NCBI GenBank assembly: GCA_025934635.1
Contig: JAICWX010000444.1
Coordinates: 1 to 5,973, forward strand
Direction: 5' to 3'
DNA from: Streptosporangiaceae bacterium
GTDB lineage: Bacteria > Actinomycetota > Actinomycetes > Streptosporangiales > Streptosporangiaceae
DNA length: 5,973 nucleotides
Below, in pieces: positions 1-5,973 of the stretch (positions within the stretch are counted from its first letter, which is position 1; each line of letters starts with the position of its first letter). The notes beneath the pieces are model-generated. The model was not told the DNA's origin. It was given only the letters and a program-made list of their open reading frames with translations, and did not search any database. The position numbers were made by a program, and so were the translations under genes.

Positions 1-1440
1 CGGCATCCGCAGCACCACCTTGCCCACGTGCCGGGCCTGCGACATGAACCGGAACGCCTCCGGCGCCCGCCGCACGTCCCACGCCCGCACCGGCGGCAGC
101 CGCAGCGCCCCCGCCGCGAACAGCCCCGCCAGCTCCACCAGCATCTCCTGAACACGGTCGATGCCGGCCTCCAGCAGCTGGAACGGCCGGTAACCCGCCC
201 CGGGCCCGCGAAGGTCGGCCAGGCCCATCTCCAGGAACCGGCCGCCCGCGTTCAGCACCACATCCACCCCCGCCCCGCCGGTCGCGGCCAGGAACTCCGC
301 CTCGAACGCGCCATCGCGGGACGAGGCGATGTGCGCCTCGTCGAACCCCATCTGCGCCAGCAGCCCGTGCTTGCCCGGGATCGCCGTCGCGAACACCTCC
401 AGCCCCAGATACCGGCCGATCGCCACCGCAGCCATCCCGACCCCGCCGGTCGCCGCATGCACCAGCAGCCGCTGCCCCGCCCGGGCCCCGGCCAGATCCA
501 CCAGCCCGTACCACGCCGTGGCGAACGCCACCGGCACCGCCGCCGCCCGGGCAAACGACCAGCCCGCCGGGACGGCGGCCAGCAGCCTGCGGTCGGCCAC
601 CGCCACCGGCCCGAAGGCACGGTCGGCCAGGCCCAGCACCCGGTCCCCGGCCGCCAGCCCGGTCACCCCCGGGCCGGCCTCCAGCACGGTCCCGGCCAGC
701 TCACCGCCCATCACGCCGTCACCGGGGTACATCCCCAGGCCGATCAGCACGTCGCGGAAGTTCAGCCCGGCCGCCCGGACCGCGACCCGCACCTGACCCG
801 GCTCCAGCGGCGCGGCCGCCTCCGGGCACGGCACCAGCGCCAGCCCGTCCAGCGTCCCCCGCTCGACGACATCCAGCCGCCACGGCTGCCCTCCAGACGG
901 GCGGCCCAGGGCAACCGACGGGCGACGCAGCCGACGGGCAAGCAGCTCGCCGTCCCGGACCACAATCTCGGGCTCGCCCGTGACCAGCGCAGCGGCCAGC
1001 TTCTCGGCACCGTCCGGACTCCCGGCCGCGGGCAGGTCGGCCAGGACGAGCCGGCCTGGGTTCTCCGACTGCGCGGACCGCACCAGGCCCCATGCCGCCG
1101 CCGCAGCCAGATCGGACGGTCCCGCACCAGGCCCGGCCGCCACCGCACCCCGCGTCACCACCACCAGCCGCGACGACCCCAGCCGGTCCTCGGCCAGGAA
1201 TCCCTGCACCAGGCCCAGCACCCGCGCCGTCAGCGCCCGCGCCGCCGCGGGCGGATTTCCGTCGCCGGCCCGCGCGCAGGCCAGCACCGTACCTGGCTTC
1301 GCCAGACCCGCGTCGATGGCCTGCGCCAGGCCCGCCAGGTCTGGATAGCAGTCAGCACCCAGCACCGCTGCCACATCGAACAGGTCATCACCCACGACCA
1401 CAGCCGCCTGCGGACCGGTTAGCTCATGCCCTGCTGTCAC
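1..1440 (-). CDS. Type I PKS protein starting at KR structural subdomain, then ER; 3' end outside window
   Basis: The visible 480 residues belong to the reductive part of a modular polyketide synthase. Residues 1 to about 180 match the structural, non-catalytic half of a ketoreductase domain (RLVVVTRGAVA, AAWGLVRSAQSENPGR), which in fully reducing modules lies between DH and ER. The enoylreductase begins near WRLDVVERGT (Trp187) and includes LNFRD at 226-230, Tyr238 in GMYPG, the NADPH-binding GGVGM at 332-336, and the usual end AFRFMSQARHVGKVVL at the window edge. It should reduce an enoyl-thioester on a carrier protein using NADPH. The catalytic KR half and a carrier domain are expected beyond the left edge. 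GTG at 1438-1440 is chosen because AGGGG lies 5 bases upstream and it is the first start codon after the in-frame TGA at 1498-1500. No KS, AT or DH sequence precedes it in any minus frame of the 226-base gap. It is therefore either a genuinely split module or a 5'-truncated remnant. The domain assignment is firm; the start and functional status are less sure. Confidence 0.88.
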   Translation of the reverse strand, partial: MTAGHELTGPQAAVVVGDDLFDVAAVLGADCYPDLAGLAQAIDAGLAKPGTVLACARAGDGNPPAAARALTARVLGLVQGFLAEDRLGSSRLVVVTRGAVAAGPGAGPSDLAAAAAWGLVRSAQSENPGRLVLADLPAAGSPDGAEKLAAALVTGEPEIVVRDGELLARRLRRPSVALGRPSGGQPWRLDVVERGTLDGLALVPCPEAAAPLEPGQVRVAVRAAGLNFRDVLIGLGMYPGDGVMGGELAGTVLEAGPGVTGLAAGDRVLGLADRAFGPVAVADRRLLAAVPAGWSFARAAAVPVAFATAWYGLVDLAGARAGQRLLVHAATGGVGMAAVAIGRYLGLEVFATAIPGKHGLLAQMGFDEAHIASSRDGAFEAEFLAATGGAGVDVVLNAGGRFLEMGLADLRGPGAGYRPFQLLEAGIDRVQEMLVELAGLFAAGALRLPPVRAWDVRRAPEAFRFMSQARHVGKVVLRMP

Positions 1441-1445
1441 GGATA

Positions 1446-1450
1446 CCCCT
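1446..1450 (-). promoter_or_regulatory. Ribosome binding site of the PKS fragment
   Basis: The minus strand reads AGGGG, then TATCC, then GTG. The 5-base spacing is acceptable for an actinobacterial gene and supports real initiation at GTG 1438-1440, at the edge of the KR structural subdomain. A weak ACCC/GGGT pairing (upstream ACCC with the GGGT that overlaps this site) could partly mask it. Confidence 0.55.
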
Positions 1451-1581
1451 AATAAACGGGTGACGATCGCTCTTGCATAAAGCCGTGCAGTATGCGGTCA
1501 TCAATCGGACGCGGCGAACGATACAAGAATAATCACCATGAATGAGCTTCTGGCGAGGCGAAGCGTCCCGGCGGTATTAAT

Positions 1582-1610
1582 GTTCAACTGCGGAGTCATC
1601 GCGGTTGAAC
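1582..1610. repeat. 29-base inverted repeat in the methyltransferase-PKS gap
   Basis: The arms are GTTCAAC and GTTGAAC (7 bp), then one T/G position, then GCG/CGC (3 bp), around a 7-base centre GAGTCAT. As plus-strand RNA the odd position is a U-G wobble, giving an 11-bp stem; as minus-strand RNA it is a C/A mismatch. It lies 57 bases downstream of the methyltransferase stop and about 140 bases upstream of the PKS start. It could be a transcription terminator or a dimeric regulator's operator. No clear T-tract follows on the minus strand, only ATTAATA. Confidence 0.5.
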
Positions 1611-1666
1611 GGCACGGAGGAAAGGGCGGCCGCTATAGGCCGGCCGTCAATGACGAGCGAGTGAAT

Positions 1667-2689
1667 TTACCCCTGCGAACGCTTCACGCAGTGGATCAGC
1701 AGGGCACCGGGAAAACCCGGCCGCACAATCTCGGCGACCTCGAACCCGCCCTCGTAGAGCACTTGGGACCAGTCATCGGCGGTCAGCAGCCGCTGCCGCA
1801 TCACCGCGTGAATGTAGCTGTACTCCGGCAGGAACGGCTGCTCCTCGATCCCCTCGGCCGGTGGCTCCAGTTCGCCGATCATCATACCCGCGCCCGGCGG
1901 AAGACGACGCGACAGACTGGACAGGAACGCGATCAGCGAGTCGTGGTCGTGACCGTCGGTCAGGAATTCGTGGAGCAGGTAGAAGGCGACGACAAGGTCA
2001 ACGTCGGCCAGGCCGGGAATGTCGTCGACCGCCGTGACGTCCCCCAGGACGAGCCGGATCTTGTCGTTCAGGCCGGACTCGGCCACGGCTTTCTCCGCTT
2101 CCGCGTGCGCCGTAGGACTGACGTCCACGCCGATCCCGCGAGCGCCGGTCGCACGGCACAGCGAGATCAGGAACCTGGCATTGCCGGATCCCAGATCCAG
2201 CACATGGCCGAACGACAGCCGGCCGAGCAGGGCCATCGCCCCTGGGAGGACGTACCGCCTGGCCATCAGCGTCGTGCCGTCGGCCACCCACCGGCCGTCA
2301 CGGCCAACGTCTTCGCCGTAATGCTTGTCCCCGGTCACCAGCGCGTCGAGTTGCGCCATCGAGTCGCCGTACCCCCGGGCCAGCCAGAGCAGGAAGCCGC
2401 GGTCACGGTAGACCGCCTCGCCGTATTCGGTCAGCGTGAACGTGCCCGCGGATTCACGTGTGACCCCGCGGAGCGCCAGGTAGCGCAGGCTCGATACGAG
2501 GAGGTTCGCGGCCGCGCGGTCCCGGTCCTCGACGGACGTGGTGTCGATTCCGCCCTGGGCAAGCCTGGAAAGGTCACCAGATACTTCCAGCGCGGCCAGC
2601 ACATTGGTTACGGCGTAACCCTCGAACAATTCGAAGACTTGGCTTGACTTGCGCCCAATCCATTCGCCAGCAGACATTTCTCCAACCAT
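1667..2689 (-). CDS. SAM-dependent methyltransferase, MppJ/2-oxo-acid C-methyltransferase-like or O-methyltransferase
   Basis: This is a complete 340-residue class I SAM-dependent methyltransferase. Residues 1-150 are mostly helical and resemble the winged-helix dimerisation domain of small-molecule O-methyltransferases. The Rossmann domain has motif I VLDLGSGNARF from residue 163, the acidic residue after strand 2 (GVDVS, Asp189), and GDV at 216-218. In classic O-methyltransferases the catalytic base lies in an HDW-type motif. Here that position reads LLHEFL (His240-Glu241), with a second histidine, His294, in YIHAVM. This spacing is close to the His243, Asp244 and His295 iron ligands I recall for MppJ, a 337-residue phenylpyruvate C-methyltransferase; related enzymes act on 2-oxo acids such as 2-ketoarginine. 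I infer a possible role in making a beta-methyl amino acid for the neighbouring NRPS; an O-methyltransferase tailoring role remains possible. Start ATG at 2687-2689 is preferred because AAAGGA lies 8 bases upstream, whereas the in-frame ATG at codon 5 has only a GGAG too close to it. Stop TAA is at 1667-1669. It lies 82 bases after the NRPS stop and is probably co-transcribed. Confidence 0.9.
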   Translation of the reverse strand: MVGEMSAGEWIGRKSSQVFELFEGYAVTNVLAALEVSGDLSRLAQGGIDTTSVEDRDRAAANLLVSSLRYLALRGVTRESAGTFTLTEYGEAVYRDRGFLLWLARGYGDSMAQLDALVTGDKHYGEDVGRDGRWVADGTTLMARRYVLPGAMALLGRLSFGHVLDLGSGNARFLISLCRATGARGIGVDVSPTAHAEAEKAVAESGLNDKIRLVLGDVTAVDDIPGLADVDLVVAFYLLHEFLTDGHDHDSLIAFLSSLSRRLPPGAGMMIGELEPPAEGIEEQPFLPEYSYIHAVMRQRLLTADDWSQVLYEGGFEVAEIVRPGFPGALLIHCVKRSQG

Positions 2690-2697
2690 TTCTGCAG

Positions 2698-2703
2698 TCC
2701 TTT
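2698..2703 (-). promoter_or_regulatory. Ribosome binding site of the methyltransferase gene
   Basis: The minus strand reads AAAGGA, then 8 bases, then ATG. This decides for the first ATG over the in-frame ATG four codons later. The site directly follows a 6-bp hairpin, so that fold could influence access to it. Confidence 0.7.
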
Positions 2704-2736
2704 CGCCGTACCACGGCGACGCCCTGACTTAGGGCG
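2704..2736 (-). repeat. Two tandem hairpins between the NRPS and methyltransferase genes
   Basis: In the transcript the first hairpin (2736-2720) is CGCCCT, loop AAGTC, AGGGCG. The second (2718-2704) is CGCCGT, loop GGT, ACGGCG. Both stems are perfect 6-bp pairs separated by one base, and the second ends at the base before the AAAGGA site. Neither is followed by a T-run, so a simple intrinsic terminator is unlikely. They may stabilise the mRNA end or tune translation of the methyltransferase; this is inference. Confidence 0.45.
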
Positions 2737-2771
2737 GCATGCGTCAAAATACGTACGCACAGACAAATAAG

Positions 2772-5700
2772 TCAACCATCGGTGTGGTTATGCAGCCACC
2801 AGGCGGCTCCGGGACCGCGCCGGTTGCGGATGAGGCATTCGCGGTCTCCGGCCAGCACAGCCGGGTGTACCTGGGTCAGGATCTCGGCGAGTTCCTCCGC
2901 CTGATGCTGCACGAAATAGTGGCCGGCGTCGTCGAGTACCGCGGCCGTCACGGAACCGGAAAGGAAATCCCATTCCCTGAACCGGTTCTGGTAATTACCG
3001 GTGCCAGGATCCTGGCTGCCCACCACGCAGATCACCGGCGCCCGGAGCTTAGCCGGGCCGCTGGCCAGGAGTCTTGTGAGGTAGGACATCGCCAGGCGGC
3101 CGTCCCGGCGGGCAGTCCGGATCATGAAACGCCGCTGGCCCGAATCCAGGTCCGCGATATCCGCGCCCAGGCGGGTCAGCGCGGCCGCTTCCCTACGGTC
3201 CCCGCGCAGCCATTCGGCGGCGTAGAGCAGCCGGCCGATCAGGCCGCCCGCCATCTTCCCCCCGGGCCAGGCCGGCGGAAGCAGCCCGCCCAGGTACAAG
3301 GCGTCGAGCGGCCGGCCCGCGGCCTCGAGCCGCCGGGCGATGGCTATCGCCAGGGCCGTGCCGACGCAGTGCCCGTACACGACCAGCGGACCCCGGACCT
3401 GCCGCAGGATCTCGGCGGCACACGCGTCGGCCACCTCGGCGATCGGCCGGAGCCCGCCGCCCAGCCCGGGGTCGTGACCGGGAACCTCGACGGCGTACAG
3501 CGAACTGCCAGCCGGGAGCGCCGTGGCCAGCGACTGGTACACGCTCGCGTTCGCGCCCCCGTACGGCACGCATACCAGCGACCGGGCCGGACCGGCGGCC
3601 GGCGGCGTGAGCTCGTACAGCAGCCGGGGACCGGCCTGGCGGTCGCGCTCGTCGGCGAGCAGCGCCGCCAGCCCGGCCACGGTCGGGTGGGTGAACATGT
3701 CCATGACTCCGACCGGCCTGGGGGCGCCCGCGAAGGCCTTTCGCAGCTCGCCCACCACCTGGGTGGCGAGCAGCGAATGACCGCCGAGCTGAAAGAAATT
3801 GTCGTCCACCCCGACGCTGGTCCTGAGCACCCGCGCCCAGATATCCGCGATTACCCGCTCGGCTGGCGTGCGCGGGGCCAGGTGCTCCCGCCCTGCACCG
3901 CCCGGAGCCGGAAGCGCCCGCCGGTTCACCTTCCCGGCCACGGTCAACGGGAAGGCCGGCAGCACCACCACGGCCGAGGGCACCATGTACTCCGGCAACT
4001 CCGCGGCCACGGCGGCCCGCAGGGTCATCCCGTCCAGCGGGCTTTCGTCCGGTGCAGGGCCAGATCCCGCGGCACAATCCGTTTCCGGGGCGACGTAGGC
4101 AACCAGCCGTTTGTCCCCTGGTTTATCCTCCCTGACCATCGCCACCGCCTGGCCGACCCCCGGCACCCGAGCCAGCGCCGCCTCGATCTCGCCGAGCTCG
4201 ATCCGGAATCCACGTATCTTCACCTGGTCGTCCGTCCGGGCCACGAACTCGAGCTGTCCGTCACCCCGCCAGCGCGCCAGGTCGCCGGTCCGGTACATCC
4301 GCTCGCCCGGACTCCCGCACGGGCAGGCCACGAACCGCTCCGCGGTCAATCCCGGCCGTCCGAGATATCCTCGCGCCAGCCCGTGCCCGGCTATGTACAG
4401 TTCGCCGGCCACGCTCGTCGGCACCAGCCGCAGCCGCTCGTCCAGCACGAAGACCCGGCTGTTGCGCACCGGCCGCCCGATGGGCGGATTCGCCGCCACC
4501 CCGGCCGCCAGCGGATCACTGATCAAGCTGGTCACGGTGGTTTCGGTGGGTCCGTAGCTGTTCAGCATCACCCGCCCCGCCGACCACTGGTCCACCACGG
4601 ATGGCGGGCATGCCTCGCCGCCGGCGTTCAGGACCCGGAGGCGGGGCAGCGGCCGGGGCGGAAGGCTGGCCAGCAGCGAGGGCGAGAGCTCGAGATAGGT
4701 AATGCCCTGCTCGTGGAGGTAATCGGCCAGCTCGCTGCCCGCGATGATGTGCGGTGGCGCGATCACCAGCGTGGCTCCCGCCCCGAGCGCGGTCAGGATT
4801 TCCTCCGTCGCCAGGTCGAAGCTGAGCGAGGCGCGCTGCAGCACGCGCGAGTCCTGCGTCACGTAGGACTCGGCCAGCTGGCTGGCGAGCAGGCTGGCCA
4901 GGCCGGCGTGGGTGACGGTCACGCCCTTGGGGGTGCCGGTGGATCCGGAGGTGTAGATGACGTAGGCGGGATGGGCCAGTTGCAGCGCGGTGGTGCGGTC
5001 CGCGTCGGTCACGTCCCGGTCCGGGCAGGCCGCCACCGCCGCCGCGATCGGCGGGCTATCGAGTACCAGCCGCGGCGGACCGTCGCCGGCCTGCCCGTCT
5101 CCTGGCAGCTGGGCGGCGGCCGCCGCATCCGTCACTACCAGCACGGGCGCGGCGTCGGCGAACATGAGATCGACCCGGGTCGCTGGCAGCCGGATATCCA
5201 CGGGCAGGTAGGCGCCCCCAGTCTTGGCCACCGCCAGCAGCGCGACGATGGCCAGTTCACCGCGCGGCAGGGCCAGCGCCACCAGCCGCTCCGGTCCGGC
5301 TCCCAGCCCGATGAGGTGGTGAGCCAGACGGTTGGCCCGCTCGTTCAGCTGACGATAGGTCAGTTCTCCCTTCGCCCAGGCCAGCGCCACCGCGTCCGGC
5401 GTCCGGGCCGCCTGCGCCTCGAACAGCCCGGACAGGGGCAGCGGCGGCACCTCGGCGTCGGTATCGTTCCACTCCTCGAGCAACCGCTTGCGTTCTCCCG
5501 GGATGTAGATGTCCAGGTCGCCGATCCGTTGCCGCGGATCGGCGGCAACCGCCTCCAGCACGCACACCAGCCGGTTCGCGATCAGTTCGGCCGTGGCCCG
5601 GTCGAACACATCGGACGCGAACTCCAGCGTCCCGGCTAGGCCGGCCGGCGATCCGTCCGCCTCTCGCAGCTCGGCCAGGTCGAACGTCAGGTCGAACTTC

Positions 5701-5973
5701 GCGCCGTCGAACGGGACCGGCTCGGCGACAGCCGTCAGGCGGGGCAGCGTCAGCGGTGCGCCGGCCGCCTCCGAGACATCGACCATGACCTGGAAGAGGG
5801 GGTGGCGGGCGGTGGACCGGACCGGGTTCAGCAGCTCCACCAGCCGTTCGAACGGGACTTCCTGATGGGCGAACGCCTCCAGGTCCGCCTCCCGGACCCG
5901 CTCCACCAGCTCACGGAAACCCGGGTTCCCCGACACATCGGTCCGCAGCACCAGCGTGTTGACGAAAAAACCG
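2772..5973 (-). CDS. NRPS termination module (C-A-PCP-TE), 5' end outside window
   Basis: This gene encodes the C-terminal 1066 residues of a non-ribosomal peptide synthetase; the reading frame is still open at the right edge. Numbering is from the first visible codon. Residues 1-6 are GFFVNT, the C5 motif of a condensation domain, followed by the C6/C7 region (VPFERL, RHPLFQV) to about residue 165. The adenylation domain spans about 180-690: A3 [11 protein letters not shown] at 340-350, A4 with Asp386, A5 NSYGPTE at 471-477, then [33 protein letters not shown] and the A10 Lys at 681. The carrier domain has LGGHSL with the phosphopantetheine Ser733. The thioesterase (about 790-1045) has GHCVG with Cys869 in the nucleophile position, a candidate Asp988 (GSQD) and His1018 (GHYF). 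The tail after the thioesterase is about 20-30 residues. The module should condense, activate and load the last amino acid, then release the product. The condensation subtype cannot be judged because HHxxxDG lies outside the window. GTG at 5951 is internal, not a start, because the C5 motif precedes it. Stop TGA is at 2772-2774. Confidence 0.96.
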   Translation of the reverse strand, partial: GFFVNTLVLRTDVSGNPGFRELVERVREADLEAFAHQEVPFERLVELLNPVRSTARHPLFQVMVDVSEAAGAPLTLPRLTAVAEPVPFDGAKFDLTFDLAELREADGSPAGLAGTLEFASDVFDRATAELIANRLVCVLEAVAADPRQRIGDLDIYIPGERKRLLEEWNDTDAEVPPLPLSGLFEAQAARTPDAVALAWAKGELTYRQLNERANRLAHHLIGLGAGPERLVALALPRGELAIVALLAVAKTGGAYLPVDIRLPATRVDLMFADAAPVLVVTDAAAAAQLPGDGQAGDGPPRLVLDSPPIAAAVAACPDRDVTDADRTTALQLAHPAYVIYTSGSTGTPKGVTVTHAGLASLLASQLAESYVTQDSRVLQRASLSFDLATEEILTALGAGATLVIAPPHIIAGSELADYLHEQGITYLELSPSLLASLPPRPLPRLRVLNAGGEACPPSVVDQWSAGRVMLNSYGPTETTVTSLISDPLAAGVAANPPIGRPVRNSRVFVLDERLRLVPTSVAGELYIAGHGLARGYLGRPGLTAERFVACPCGSPGERMYRTGDLARWRGDGQLEFVARTDDQVKIRGFRIELGEIEAALARVPGVGQAVAMVREDKPGDKRLVAYVAPETDCAAGSGPAPDESPLDGMTLRAAVAAELPEYMVPSAVVVLPAFPLTVAGKVNRRALPAPGGAGREHLAPRTPAERVIADIWARVLRTSVGVDDNFFQLGGHSLLATQVVGELRKAFAGAPRPVGVMDMFTHPTVAGLAALLADERDRQAGPRLLYELTPPAAGPARSLVCVPYGGANASVYQSLATALPAGSSLYAVEVPGHDPGLGGGLRPIAEVADACAAEILRQVRGPLVVYGHCVGTALAIAIARRLEAAGRPLDALYLGGLLPPAWPGGKMAGGLIGRLLYAAEWLRGDRREAAALTRLGADIADLDSGQRRFMIRTARRDGRLAMSYLTRLLASGPAKLRAPVICVVGSQDPGTGNYQNRFREWDFLSGSVTAAVLDDAGHYFVQHQAEELAEILTQVHPAVLAGDRECLIRNRRGPGAAWWLHNHTDG

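Larger units (their letters stand above)
1441..1666 (-). promoter_or_regulatory. Intergenic region, possible terminator and promoter ahead of the PKS fragment
   Basis: This 226-base gap is visibly more AT-rich than the genes, especially from 1441 to 1540, as expected for a promoter-bearing gap. Just after the methyltransferase stop there is a short stem (1627-1631 with 1638-1642, CGGCC/GGCCG) without a U-run, then the larger inverted repeat at 1582-1610. A weak promoter candidate is TTGATG, 17 bases, TTTATG on the minus strand, running from about 1505 to 1477; its -10 match is poor. I see no convincing gene on either strand here. The size of the gap and the structures suggest that the PKS fragment may have its own transcription start. 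Confidence 0.3.

Noticed and set aside
28..1422. 464-codon open frame on the plus strand, antisense to the PKS fragment
   Set aside because: It is exactly antisense to the PKS codons and has low-complexity Arg/Pro/Gln/His composition.
1424..1599. Two short minus-strand frames, 32 codons (1599-1501) and 25 codons (1501-1424), overlapping as TGATG and running into the PKS start
   Set aside because: The arrangement looks like translational coupling of a leader peptide, but neither ATG has a ribosome binding site and the peptides match nothing I know. Chance is the simpler reading.
1627..1642. Short GC stem after the methyltransferase stop as an intrinsic terminator
   Set aside because: It has only 5 bp and no U-run on the minus strand; it is kept only as a remark in the intergenic entry.
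1580..1666. Minus-strand frame stays open for 29 codons after the methyltransferase stop, suggesting readthrough
   Set aside because: The TAA stop is in the normal place for the fold, there is no readthrough context, and the extension has no recognisable content.
1538..2647. 369-codon open frame on the plus strand, antisense to the methyltransferase
   Set aside because: The minus strand encodes a clear methyltransferase with motif I and a good ribosome binding site; the plus-strand product shows no domain.
2739..5639. 966-codon open frame on the plus strand, antisense to the NRPS
   Set aside because: Its product is rich in Arg, Pro, Gln, His and Gly without any recognisable domain, while the opposite strand encodes a full set of ordered NRPS motifs. 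Long antisense frames are expected in high-GC genes.
5949..5951. GTG as start of the NRPS
   Set aside because: The codons just upstream continue the condensation motif GFFVNTL without a break to the window edge, so this GTG is an internal valine.

Overview
The window looks like the interior of a hybrid NRPS/PKS biosynthetic gene cluster from a high-GC actinobacterium. The GC content is high, third codon positions in all three genes are almost all G or C, and the domain sequences are of the actinomycete modular-synthase type. All three genes lie on the minus strand, so transcription runs from right to left. Both outer genes are cut by the window edges.

Right part (5973 to 2772): the C-terminal part of a non-ribosomal peptide synthetase, starting inside a condensation domain at its C5 motif. 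It continues through a complete adenylation domain, a peptidyl carrier domain and a terminal thioesterase, so this is a termination module. Two features stand out. The thioesterase has Cys where Ser is usual (GHCVG). The adenylation pocket carries two extra acidic residues.

Middle (2689 to 1667): a complete 340-residue SAM-dependent methyltransferase with the two-domain layout of small-molecule O-methyltransferases. Its His240-Glu241 and His294 resemble the metal ligands of MppJ-type 2-oxo-acid C-methyltransferases. It follows the NRPS gene after 82 bases that contain two tandem hairpins and a good ribosome binding site.

Intergenic (1666 to 1441): 226 bases, more AT-rich than the genes, with a strong inverted repeat and no convincing gene.

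Left part (1440 to 1): the N-terminal 480 residues of an unusual type I PKS protein. It starts at the structural half of a ketoreductase domain and then has a full enoylreductase domain, which ends almost exactly at the window edge. No KS, AT or DH is visible upstream, although these normally precede this domain pair in one polypeptide.

Working model (inference): the PKS contributes a reduced polyketide unit. The methyltransferase may make a beta-methylated amino-acid precursor through its 2-oxo acid. The NRPS module adds the last amino acid, possibly a basic one, and the Cys-type thioesterase releases the product. Gene order does not follow assembly order, because the terminating module is transcribed before the PKS fragment. 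The most notable points are the split PKS module, the Cys thioesterase, and the possible link between the methyltransferase and the acidic adenylation pocket.
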